From contig JAJYSW010000174.1 in NCBI GenBank assembly GCA_021793335.1, forward strand, positions 1 to 6,978: a DNA stretch of 6,978 nucleotides. Direction: 5' to 3'. The translations under genes and the position numbers were made by a program. The stretch comes from Actinomycetes bacterium (GTDB lineage Bacteria > Actinomycetota > Actinomycetes > Mycobacteriales > Micromonosporaceae). The notes below the pieces were generated by a model. The model had not been told where the DNA came from and did no database searches. It saw only the letters and a list, made by a program, of their open reading frames with translations. This document shows, one piece after another, positions 1 to 5,317 of the stretch; position 1 is the stretch's first letter; the number at the start of each line of letters is the position of its first letter.

Positions 1-18
1 AGGCGGCCACTGCGGCGC

Positions 19-1308
19 CTATCCGAAGATGCCGTCGAGCTCGGTTTGAATCGCGCTCACGGCATTGTCGTACTCGGTGTCGGGGTCGCGACCTTCGAGC
101 ACGATGTTGGTCATCATGTCATCGACCGCGGTCTCCATGGCAGGGGTCCAGTCGGGATTCTCGGCCCAGCCGAATTCCTCGGAGATGCGGACGGCCTCGG
201 CGGCCGGGCCGTCGGCGAGGGCCTCGGCGTTCTCGCGCATCGACAGGCGCGGCGGGATGTGGAAGCCGTAGGAGAGGCACCAGTCCTGGATGAACTCCTC
301 ATGGTCGATCCACAGCCACTTGGTGAACGCCTTGGCCTCCTCGACGTGCGGCGAGTTCGCGTTGACGAAGGCGGACCAGCCGCCGTTGAAGACGGTGGGG
401 GCTCCTCCGCCGAAGCCTGGGAAGGGGATGACGGCCACGTCCTCGCCGTGGGCCGCGACGATCTGCGGCATGGCCCACAGCCCGCACCACTGGATCGCGC
501 ACAGTTCCTGAATGATCGAGCTGGGGTCCCACGCTTCGGTGGGCGCGCCGATGAGCAGCGAGTTCGATTCGTGCAGTTCCCTGACGCGGAGTGCGCCGGC
601 GAGGACGGTGTCCTTGTCGAAGCCGATCAGGTGGTCCTCGGTCAGGAGGGTCTGCCCGGCCGAGAAGACGATCGGCTGGAACAGCTTGGTGGCCGAGTCG
701 TCGTTGCCGAGAAAGAGCCCTTTGACGTCGTTCCCGGTCAGTTCGGCCGCGGCGGCCATGAGGTCTTCGAAGGTGTCCGGCGGCCGGACGCCCTGAGCTT
801 CCAGTAGGGACGGCCGGTAGTACAGGAACTGCGGATCGTCGATCATGCGGATGCCGTAGCGCTTGCCGTCGATCGTGTTGCGGGCCAGATCGTCGGCGGT
901 GAAGTCGTCGATCACGCCTTCGTAGAGGTCGTCGAGCGGGGCCACCTGGCCGCTCGCGACCATCGCGCGGTTGAGGTGGCCTTCGAACACGTCGGGGGCT
1001 TGGCCCTCGCCCGCCAGCAGCCCCGAGGAGAGCGCGGTGTCGTAGTCGCCGGGGACCCAGTTGACGGTGACGTGGGCGTCCTCGTAGGCCGCGGCGTAAC
1101 GCTCGGCGGCCTGCTGGGTGCCCGCCTCGCCGTACTGGTGGTACCACTGGGACAGGCCGACGCCGCCCTCGCCTCGTCCGGTGTTGGAGCCGCAGGCGGC
1201 GAACGGGCCCGCGGCGGCGAGGCCGCCGAGCGCGAGCAGTCGGCGGCGGCGCATCACCGGCGCTGCGAACGCTTTCTTCGAAAGGGGTCGGTTGCCTGGG
1301 GCGACCAT
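19..1308 (-). CDS. Extracellular solute-binding lipoprotein of a carbohydrate ABC transporter (family 1)
   Basis: This should be the membrane-anchored receptor that captures a sugar outside the cell and delivers it to ABC permeases. With the ATG at 1308 the protein has 429 residues, normal for the family. Residues 19-39 form a lipoprotein signal: RRRRLL (a twin-arginine-like cluster), a hydrophobic stretch, then a lipobox FAAC with Cys39 as the lipidated residue. The mature part has typical family-1 segments: SQWYHQYGEAGTQQAAERY at the start, APDVFEG, DGKRYGIRMIDDPQFLYYRP in the first lobe, and NGGWSAFVNANSPHVEEAKA in the second. I chose 1308 because AGGAG (1315-1319) lies 6 nt upstream. The frame stays open to 1437, but that part covers the promoter and has low-complexity Pro/Ser composition. 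Permease genes would be expected downstream, beyond the left edge. The sugar cannot be told from sequence alone. The ROK gene upstream and the shared promoter element suggest sugar-responsive control. The family is sure, the ligand unknown. Confidence 0.92.
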   Translation of the reverse strand: MVAPGNRPLSKKAFAAPVMRRRRLLALGGLAAAGPFAACGSNTGRGEGGVGLSQWYHQYGEAGTQQAAERYAAAYEDAHVTVNWVPGDYDTALSSGLLAGEGQAPDVFEGHLNRAMVASGQVAPLDDLYEGVIDDFTADDLARNTIDGKRYGIRMIDDPQFLYYRPSLLEAQGVRPPDTFEDLMAAAAELTGNDVKGLFLGNDDSATKLFQPIVFSAGQTLLTEDHLIGFDKDTVLAGALRVRELHESNSLLIGAPTEAWDPSSIIQELCAIQWCGLWAMPQIVAAHGEDVAVIPFPGFGGGAPTVFNGGWSAFVNANSPHVEEAKAFTKWLWIDHEEFIQDWCLSYGFHIPPRLSMRENAEALADGPAAEAVRISEEFGWAENPDWTPAMETAVDDMMTNIVLEGRDPDTEYDNAVSAIQTELDGIFG

Positions 1309-1314
1309 GCGGTG

Positions 1315-1320
1315 CTCCTC
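1315..1320 (-). promoter_or_regulatory. Ribosome binding site that fixes the binding-protein start
   Basis: GAGGAG on the minus strand, 6 nt before the ATG at 1308. The in-frame ATG at 1254, immediately before the Arg cluster, has no comparable site, and neither does the ATG at 1437. This decides the start of the solute-binding protein. Confidence 0.75.
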
Positions 1321-1380
1321 GCTCTGTGAGAGGCCGGAAGGGCTCCCGTGCGGCGGCGACGGTGGCCGGGGCCGCAACAG

Positions 1381-1402
1381 GGAATCAACACTTGTCGATT
1401 CC
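1381..1402. promoter_or_regulatory. Operator-like dyad at the predicted transcript start of the binding-protein gene
   Basis: GGAATC (1381-1386) and GATTCC (1397-1402) form perfect outer arms of a 22-bp inverted repeat. The inner bases continue as ACA/TGT, so 9 of 11 pairs match. Relative to the predicted promoter (1408-1437) it covers about +1 to +20, a classical repressor position; as RNA it could also fold near the 5' end of the leader. It is absent from the ROK promoter, so it may answer to a different regulator from the shared 26-bp element. The function is inferred from symmetry and position only. Confidence 0.45.
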
Positions 1403-1407
1403 TTCTC

Positions 1408-1437
1408 AGTCTTGCGGGAACGAGCCCCCTTTGTCAA
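1408..1437 (-). promoter_or_regulatory. Predicted promoter of the solute-binding-protein gene
   Basis: On the minus strand a perfect -35 TTGACA (1432-1437) is followed after 18 bp by a poor -10, AAGACT (1408-1413). The transcript would have a leader of roughly 95 nt before the ATG at 1308. The -35 is embedded in an imperfect palindrome with CCC/GGG ends (1427-1441). A strong -35 with a weak -10 in a symmetric site suggests a regulated promoter. The -10 assignment is uncertain. Confidence 0.5.
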
Positions 1438-1454
1438 TGGGTTGAATTAAGCGG
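1429..1454. promoter_or_regulatory. Candidate ROK operator, copy 1 (binding-protein promoter)
   Basis: This 26-bp stretch matches 2747-2772 at 20 of 26 positions without gaps. The shared core is CTTTGTnAATGGGT, and AAGCGG follows at the same distance in both copies. The match runs well past the -35 hexamer it contains, so common promoter sequence does not explain all of it. The core here is part of an imperfect 15-bp palindrome centred on 1434 with one mismatched pair. I infer binding by the ROK regulator encoded next door. Confidence 0.5.
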
Positions 1455-1514
1455 TTCGGGCGGATGCGCTCCCACGTGATCCCTCCGTGTTCCCGAGGCG
1501 GGGCCGGGCGGTCC

Positions 1515-2720
1515 TCAGTGCCGCGTGCGGGCGCCCACGGTCTTGATGCGGTTGAGGTGGCCCTCCAGAGCCAAGGCGGCGGCTCCGAGACAGACCATGT
1601 TCCGCTCCTGCCCGTTCCGCTTCAGTCGCATCGCCTGAAGCGGCGCCTCCAGCGCGTGCTCGGGCAGGCGGCGTTCGAGCTCGGGCAGCAGTCCGTCGCC
1701 GAGGACGCGTGCGACCCAACCGATGAGCACCACGAGGTCGGGGTTGACGAGGTTGACCAGATTCGCGACTCCGGCCGCCAGCCGGCGCGAGACCGCCTCG
1801 ACGGTGCGCACCGCCGCCGGGTCCCCCGCCTCCCAGGCCGCGGCGAGCGCGGCCATCGCCTCGGACTGCGAGCCGGTGCGGGCGCGCTCGTCGATCGCGC
1901 CCCACTGCCGCAGGATCGCCGGCGCGCCCACGTATGCCTCAACGCATCCTCTTGCACCGCAGCGACACTGAGGCCCTTCGGGGTCGAGTGTGGTGTGCCC
2001 CCACTCCCCCGCCGAATTCGTCGCCCCGCGATAGAGCTTCCCGCCGAAGGCCAAGCCGACGCCGCAGCCGGTGCCGAGGTTGACCACGGCCAGACGGTCG
2101 ACCCCGCGGCCGTCACCGAACCACAGTTCGCCGACGGTCACCGTCTTGAGGGGATTGTCCAGGTATATCGGGACGTCGAGACGCAGCCGCTCGGCCAGCA
2201 TGTCCCGGAACGGTACGTCGCGCCAGTTCCAGTTCGGCGCGAAGGTCGAGACGCCGCCGGCCACGTCGACCTGGCCGGGCAGGCTCACACCGAGCCCGAG
2301 CACCTCACGCTCCCCCAGCCGCTCGCGCACACTCGCGATCCCGTCGAGGAGGTGCCCGAGCACCTGCGCGGGCGTGTTCTCGTCGGCGTCCAGGCGCTCG
2401 TCCACGCGCCCGAGGACGGAGAGGCCGAGGTCGTATGCCTCGAGCTGCACGTACGTCTCGGCGATGTCCACACCGATCAGAACGCCGCCCTCGGTGTTCG
2501 GCGAGAGCAGCGCCCGGGGCCGCCCGCCGCCGGAGTCCTCGTACCCGACCTCGACGACGACCCCGAGCTCGATCAGATCCGACACCAGGTTCGAGACCGT
2601 GGCGACCGAGAGCTCGGCCTCGCGGGCGAGGATCTGACGGGAGGTGCGGACGTCCGCGATGAGGCGCCTGAGCACCGAGAAGCAGTTGTGAATGCGGATG
2701 TCGCGCGAGGTGGATTTCAT
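1515..2720 (-). CDS. ROK-family transcriptional repressor (NagC/Mlc/XylR type)
   Basis: A 401-residue sugar-responsive regulator. Residues about 25-57 are a winged helix-turn-helix (TSRQILAREAELSVATVSNL), followed by the GGGRPR wing typical of ROK repressors. The ROK domain starts at residue 79. It keeps the sugar-binding EWGH (239-242) and the zinc motif His242 with Cys252, Cys254 and Cys259 (CRCGARGCVEAY). The kinase signatures are degraded: the phosphate loop reads DIAET (85-89) instead of DIGGT, and the usual NDAN with the catalytic Asp is replaced by NPLK (189-192). It is therefore expected to sense a sugar without phosphorylating it. It lies upstream of, and in the same direction as, the solute-binding protein, 206 bp away, and is divergent from the aldo/keto reductase. 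The ATG directly follows a predicted -10, with no Shine-Dalgarno, so the mRNA is probably leaderless. A shared element in its promoter suggests autoregulation. Class is sure; inducer unknown. Confidence 0.93.
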   Translation of the reverse strand: MKSTSRDIRIHNCFSVLRRLIADVRTSRQILAREAELSVATVSNLVSDLIELGVVVEVGYEDSGGGRPRALLSPNTEGGVLIGVDIAETYVQLEAYDLGLSVLGRVDERLDADENTPAQVLGHLLDGIASVRERLGEREVLGLGVSLPGQVDVAGGVSTFAPNWNWRDVPFRDMLAERLRLDVPIYLDNPLKTVTVGELWFGDGRGVDRLAVVNLGTGCGVGLAFGGKLYRGATNSAGEWGHTTLDPEGPQCRCGARGCVEAYVGAPAILRQWGAIDERARTGSQSEAMAALAAAWEAGDPAAVRTVEAVSRRLAAGVANLVNLVNPDLVVLIGWVARVLGDGLLPELERRLPEHALEAPLQAMRLKRNGQERNMVCLGAAALALEGHLNRIKTVGARTRH

Positions 2721-2726
2721 GAGGGA

Positions 2727-2755
2727 AGCGTACGACGGACCGCCCTCTTTGTAAA
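2727..2755 (-). promoter_or_regulatory. Predicted promoter of the ROK gene (leaderless)
   Basis: On the minus strand: -35 TTTACA (2750-2755), 17-bp spacer, -10 TACGCT (2727-2732), then six bases and the ATG at 2720. Transcription should start at or next to the A of the start codon, which explains the missing Shine-Dalgarno. The -35 lies inside the element shared with the binding-protein promoter, so a bound ROK protein would block its own promoter. Confidence 0.65.
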
Positions 2756-2772
2756 TGGGTCAGACGAAGCGG
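2747..2772. promoter_or_regulatory. Candidate ROK operator, copy 2 (ROK / aldo-keto reductase intergenic region)
   Basis: Second copy of the 26-bp element at 1429-1454, with the same CTTTGTnAATGGGT core and AAGCGG at the same spacing. It covers the -35 of the ROK promoter and lies about 55-80 bp upstream of the predicted start of the divergent reductase transcript. It could mediate autorepression and, less directly, affect the reductase. The palindrome is weaker here than in copy 1. Confidence 0.5.
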
Positions 2773-2791
2773 TGCACCGGCATGGAGGCCC

Positions 2792-2820
2792 GCGACGCAC
2801 GAAACGCCGCTGGCTATGCT
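2792..2820 (+). promoter_or_regulatory. Predicted promoter of the aldo/keto reductase gene (leaderless)
   Basis: The -10 is TATGCT (2815-2820), with exactly six bases between it and the ATG at 2827. The -35 is poor: GCGACG (2792-2797) at 17 bp. The geometry matches the ROK gene opposite and suggests a leaderless transcript. The weak -35 could mean that an activator helps. Confidence 0.5.
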
Positions 2821-2826
2821 CGGCGC

Positions 2827-3828
2827 ATGGAACAGCGGACACTCATCACTCGCACACCTCGCCGTGAGAACGGGACTCCCGTCTCCGTCGGCTCGATCGG
2901 CTTCGGCGCCTGGCAGATCGGCGACGCCTGGGGCGAAGTGGACGAGAAGGACGCGAACGCCGCGCTGGAAGCGGCGGTCGCAGCGGGCGTGACCTTCTTC
3001 GACACCGCCGACGTCTACGGAAACGGCCGCTCCGAACGGCTCGTCGGCGCCCTGCTGCGGCGGCACCGGGGGCTCACCGTCGCCACGAAGATGGGGCGGC
3101 GCATGGAGCAGACACCCGAGAACTACAACCCCGAGCACTTCCGGTCCTGGAACGACGACTCGCGGGCGAACCTCGGCGTCGAGACACTGGACCTGGTGCA
3201 GCTGCACTGCCCGCCGACACCGGTCTACCACTCCGAGGCGGTCTTCGACGACCTCGACGCGATGGTCGCCGAGGGCCGCATACGCGCCTACGGGGTCAGT
3301 GTCGAGACCTGCGATCAGGCGCTCGCGGCGATCGAGCGGCCGAACGTGGCCAGTGTCCAGATCATCTTCAACCCGTTCCGGCAGAAGCCGCTCGAAGCGG
3401 TGCTGCCCGCCGCGGCGCGGGCCGGAGTCGGCATCATCGTGCGCGTCCCGCTGGCTTCAGGGCTCCTGTCGGGCAGGTACACCGCTCAGACGCGCTTCGC
3501 CGAGGACGACCACCGGAACTTCAACCGGCACGGCGAGGCTTTCGACGTCGGCGAGACGTTCGCGGGCGTCGACTACGCGACCGGTCTGGCCGCCGTGGAA
3601 CGGCTGCGCCCGCTGGTGCCCGAAGGCATGACGATGGCCCAGTTCACGCTGCGATGGATTCTCGACCAGCCCGGCGTCTCGGTGGTCATCCCGGGCGCCC
3701 GCAGCGCCGCCCAGGCCGAGGCGAACGCCGCGGCGGCCGACTTCGCTCCGCTCCCCGAGGCGACCCGCGCCGAAGTGACCGCGATCTACGACGAACTCAT
3801 CCGCCCGCAGGTCCACCACCGCTGGTGA
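2827..3828 (+). CDS. Aldo/keto reductase
   Basis: A 333-residue NAD(P)H-dependent oxidoreductase with the (beta/alpha)8 barrel of the AKR superfamily; the usual length is 300-350. The full catalytic tetrad is visible: Asp59 and Tyr64 in FFDTADVYGNGRSE, Lys88 in ATKMG, and His127 in LVQLHCP. The nucleotide-binding end is also normal: IIVRVPLASGLLSGRY and, near the C-terminus, VVIPGARSAAQAEANAAA, the equivalent of the IPG(A/T)R region that grips the cofactor phosphate. I chose the ATG at 2827 because it follows a predicted -10 and the protein then begins right before the first barrel strand. An in-frame ATG at 2755 would add 24 residues unlike the family and would lie inside the ROK promoter. 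It is divergent from the ROK repressor, which suggests a role in converting the sugar or sugar acid taken up by the transporter. Substrate is not deducible; a general aldehyde-detoxifying role is an alternative. Confidence 0.93.
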   Translation: MEQRTLITRTPRRENGTPVSVGSIGFGAWQIGDAWGEVDEKDANAALEAAVAAGVTFFDTADVYGNGRSERLVGALLRRHRGLTVATKMGRRMEQTPENYNPEHFRSWNDDSRANLGVETLDLVQLHCPPTPVYHSEAVFDDLDAMVAEGRIRAYGVSVETCDQALAAIERPNVASVQIIFNPFRQKPLEAVLPAAARAGVGIIVRVPLASGLLSGRYTAQTRFAEDDHRNFNRHGEAFDVGETFAGVDYATGLAAVERLRPLVPEGMTMAQFTLRWILDQPGVSVVIPGARSAAQAEANAAAADFAPLPEATRAEVTAIYDELIRPQVHHRW

Positions 3829-3829
3829 G

Positions 3830-3854
3830 GGCCGCGGCGCGGAGCGCCGGGGCC
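3830..3854 (+). terminator. Weak GC hairpin after the aldo/keto reductase
   Basis: GGCGC (3836-3840), loop GGA, GCGCC (3844-3848), one more C-G pair outside, then a bulged continuation into GGGCC/GGGGCC. There is no run of T, as is common for actinomycete terminators. It sits two bases after the TGA, so it may be the reductase's transcript end, but GC-rich DNA makes such stems by chance. Confidence 0.35.
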
Positions 3855-3906
3855 GCTCGGCGCGAGCGTCGTATCCGAGCAGGTCCCGGCGCGGACGATG
3901 ATCGCG

Positions 3907-3915
3907 TGTTTCAAT
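3907..3915 (+). promoter_or_regulatory. Possible extended -10 promoter of the macrodomain gene
   Basis: TGT directly precedes TTCAAT (3910-3915), giving a TGn-extended -10, and six bases separate it from the ATG at 3922, the same spacing as for the ROK and reductase genes. No -35 is visible at 16-18 bp. This would be a third leaderless start; support is moderate to weak. Confidence 0.35.
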
Positions 3916-3921
3916 GCAGAC

Positions 3922-4431
3922 ATGTCTATCTCGATCATCAGCGGCGACATCACCGAGCAGCGTGTCGATGCGGTCGTCAATGCGGCCAACGCCTCGCTCC
4001 TGGGCGGCGGCGGTGTCGACGGGGCGATCCACCACCGCGGCGGGCCCGAGATCCTCGCCGAATGCCGGCAGCTGCGGGCCTCCCACTACCAGGAGGGGCT
4101 CCCCGTCGGGCAGGCCGTGGCGACCACCGCCGGGAGGCTCCCGGCGCGCTGGGTGATCCACACCGTCGGGCCGGTCTACTCTCCTCATGAGGACCGCTCG
4201 GCGCTGCTGGCCTCCTGTTATCGCGAATCGCTCAAAATCGCCGACCATCTCGGCGCCGATTCGATCGCCTTCCCGGCCGTCTCGGCGGGCGTCTACGGCT
4301 GGCCGGCGGACTCGGCGGCCCGCATAGCGGTCGAGACGGTGTCCTCGGCCGACTCAGCCGTCGACGACATCCGCTTCGTGCTGATCAACCTCGAGGTGCT
4401 CGCGGCCTTCCGCGAACTCGTCGACGATTGA
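3922..4431 (+). CDS. Macrodomain protein, MacroD/YmdB-type ADP-ribose (O-acetyl-ADP-ribose) hydrolase
   Basis: A 169-residue single-domain protein, the usual size for stand-alone bacterial macrodomains. Family motifs occur in order: GDIT (8-11), VVNAAN (18-23), the glycine-rich GGGGVDGAIH (28-37), WVIHTVGP (77-84), SCYRESL (98-104) and IAFPAVSAGVYGWP (115-128). These build the ADP-ribose pocket. NAAN and GGVDGAIH are the diagnostic segments of the MacroD-type class, which removes the acetyl group from O-acetyl-ADP-ribose and ADP-ribose from acidic side chains. It is expected in the cytoplasm. The ATG at 3922 puts the first strand (SISII) at the N-terminus. An upstream in-frame ATG at 3898 would add 8 residues. 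Neither has a Shine-Dalgarno, and 3922 fits a leaderless transcript. No sirtuin or ADP-ribosyltransferase is in the window, so the physiological substrate is open. It may be a housekeeping enzyme rather than part of a system. Confidence 0.93.
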   Translation: MSISIISGDITEQRVDAVVNAANASLLGGGGVDGAIHHRGGPEILAECRQLRASHYQEGLPVGQAVATTAGRLPARWVIHTVGPVYSPHEDRSALLASCYRESLKIADHLGADSIAFPAVSAGVYGWPADSAARIAVETVSSADSAVDDIRFVLINLEVLAAFRELVDD

Positions 4432-4441
4432 GCGCCGAGCG

Positions 4442-4469
4442 GAGGAGCTGAGCGAGCGGCTCAGTCCTC
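4442..4469. terminator. Bidirectional hairpin between convergent genes
   Basis: CTGAGC (4448-4453), a 5-nt loop, GCTCAG (4459-4464), extended outward by GAGGA/TCCTC past one bulged G (4447), for 11 pairs in total. It lies 10 bp after the macrodomain stop and overlaps the stop codon of the convergent membrane-protein gene (4461-4463). No T-run follows on either strand. It probably ends transcription from both sides. Confidence 0.5.
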
Positions 4470-4652
4470 TTCGCCGTTGCGAGGGCGGGCCATGAACGCG
4501 ATCGCCGCGGCGGTGACGGCCAGGAGCGCCGCGGCCGCGTACATCGGCTCGATCGAGAGCAGCGTGCCCAGCCCCTGGGCGAGGAAGGGCGCGGCCATGG
4601 CGGCGACCACCGCCAGAGCGATCCATCGCGAATACCGCCGCATCCCCTGCAT
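4461..4652 (-). CDS. Small two-helix membrane protein, function unknown
   Basis: A 63-residue protein with a basic start (MQGMRRYSRW), a hydrophobic segment at about 10-32, a short turn with Glu35-Pro36, a second hydrophobic segment at about 37-54, and a charged tail ending ARPRNGEED. Two helices joined by a short turn suggest a hairpin with both ends inside, since both ends carry charge. I do not recognise a family. The gene is supported by a strong Shine-Dalgarno, AGGAGG (4658-4663), 5 nt before the ATG, and by the convergent hairpin at its end. Longer frames on the same strand overlap it (4354-4626, 4385-4789), but their Arg/Pro/Ser-rich products look like frame shadows. The Rv3235-family gene lies upstream on the same strand, but a strong hairpin separates them, so they are probably not co-transcribed. 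Its own promoter is not evident. Confidence 0.7.
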   Translation of the reverse strand: MQGMRRYSRWIALAVVAAMAAPFLAQGLGTLLSIEPMYAAAALLAVTAAAIAFMARPRNGEED

Positions 4653-4730
4653 CGTGGCCTCCTCTTCGCTCGTCTCAACCCTACCGAGCCCGCACGCCGG
4701 GGCCGGGCGGGCCGCGGGACCGCAGTCGGG

Positions 4731-4764
4731 CCGCGCTCGTCGCGCGGAAGCGCGACGAGCGCGG
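4731..4764. terminator. Perfect 15-bp stem-loop after the Rv3235-family gene
   Basis: CCGCGCTCGTCGCGC (4731-4745), a four-base loop GGAA (plus strand; TTCC on the minus strand), and its exact complement (4750-4764). It lies 21 bp past the stop of the minus-strand gene ending at 4786 and before the start of the next minus-strand gene. Stem length, perfect pairing and position fit a factor-independent terminator of the actinomycete type, without a T-run. A transcript-stabilising 3' structure is the alternative. Confidence 0.65.
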
Positions 4765-4785
4765 TTCCGGCCGCCGCCGGGACGA

Positions 4786-5142
4786 TCACCGGCGACCGGA
4801 GCCGTCGATCAACTCACAGTCGTCGAGCCGCCAGCCCGCCTCGGTGGCGCGAAAGGTGAACGTCATCGCCTGGTGGAGACGGCCGTCTTCTACGACGGCG
4901 ACGATCTCGGCCACATGCTCACTCGGACATGCCATGCGTCGGACCCGGACGCTGCGCAGGCGGCTCGGAATCCGCCTGCGCACTCGCGCGAATGCCGCCC
5001 AACCGTGCTGTGTGGCGAGTCGTTCGGCGCCCATCAGCGGTTTGCGGCCGGTGAGGATGTTGAGGAAATAGCAGGAGTAGCTGACCGCCTCGCGGGGCGA
5101 GAGCCGAGCGGATGCGTTCGCGGTTCGATTGTCACATGCCAT
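4786..5142 (-). CDS. Rv3235-family protein (DUF6459-like), small actinobacterial protein of unknown function
   Basis: A 118-residue cytoplasmic protein without a signal or membrane segment. I recognise the Rv3235/DUF6459 layout: an N-terminal helix ending in a LxGRxP segment (ILTGRKPLMGAERLATQHGW, 29-48), then paired beta strands LRSVRVRRMACPSEHVAEIVAVV (62-84), and a final strand with a conserved Trp (FTFRATEAGWRLDDCELID, 95-113). The family is known from Streptomyces and Mycobacterium, usually beside secA and with no established function; the fold recalls small NTF2/SnoaL-like proteins, which is inference. In this copy the neighbours are unrelated. The start at 5142 has AGGAGG (5147-5152) only 4 nt upstream and a strong promoter (5185-5213). 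Codon use is slightly less GC-extreme in the N-terminal third. The assignment rests on motif memory and should be checked by profile search. Confidence 0.72.
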   Translation of the reverse strand: MACDNRTANASARLSPREAVSYSCYFLNILTGRKPLMGAERLATQHGWAAFARVRRRIPSRLRSVRVRRMACPSEHVAEIVAVVEDGRLHQAMTFTFRATEAGWRLDDCELIDGSGRR

Positions 5143-5184
5143 GATTCCTCCTGAAAACGGCAGAATGCCCTCATTCGAGAATGG

Positions 5185-5213
5185 AATCTAGATGTCACTC
5201 TCAGTGAAGTCAA
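5185..5213 (-). promoter_or_regulatory. Strong sigma-70-type promoter of the Rv3235-family gene
   Basis: On the minus strand: -35 TTGACT (5208-5213), 17-bp spacer, -10 TAGATT (5185-5190), each close to consensus. The start would be near 5178, giving a leader of about 35 nt that contains the AGGAGG. The spacer holds a perfect dyad, TCACT-CTC-AGTGA (plus strand 5195-5207), placed so that a bound protein would occlude polymerase. Confidence 0.72.
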
Positions 5214-5230
5214 ACACGCGCAAGGTGATC

Positions 5231-5262
5231 GAACCGGTTCTCGACTCACTCGACTGTCGACT
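5231..5262. repeat. Palindrome and triple TCGACT repeat upstream of the promoter
   Basis: GAACCGGTTC (5231-5240) is a perfect 10-bp palindrome. It is followed at once by three direct copies of TCGACT (5241-5246, 5250-5255, 5257-5262). The block lies just upstream of the -35 of the Rv3235-family promoter, where activators bind. It could be a regulatory site; no known regulator motif is recognised. Confidence 0.4.
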
Positions 5263-5317
5263 TCCTACTGTGGCGCTCTGGAAGAACCGGCTTCGTAAGC
5301 GACACAGCTCCATGGGT

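Noticed and set aside
1309..1437. N-terminal extension of the binding protein to the ATG at 1437
   Set aside because: It would cover the predicted promoter and dyad, has Pro/Ser-rich composition, lacks a ribosome site, and would bury the lipoprotein signal 80 residues inside the protein.
2755..2826. Upstream ATG (2755) as start of the aldo/keto reductase
   Set aside because: The ATG overlaps the -35 of the ROK promoter, the extra 24 residues do not resemble the family, and the ATG at 2827 directly follows a good -10.
1464..2867. Long plus-strand frame of 467 codons
   Set aside because: It lies antisense to the ROK gene, whose product is unmistakable. The translation is His/Arg/Pro-rich without a recognisable fold and runs through the divergent promoters.
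2305..3231. Minus-strand frame of 308 codons spanning ROK and reductase genes
   Set aside because: It is a shadow of two real genes in other frames; the product is Arg/Gly/Pro-rich and crosses the intergenic promoters.
3457..4248. Minus-strand frame of 263 codons
   Set aside because: Antisense to the reductase and macrodomain genes, both of which have clear family motifs.
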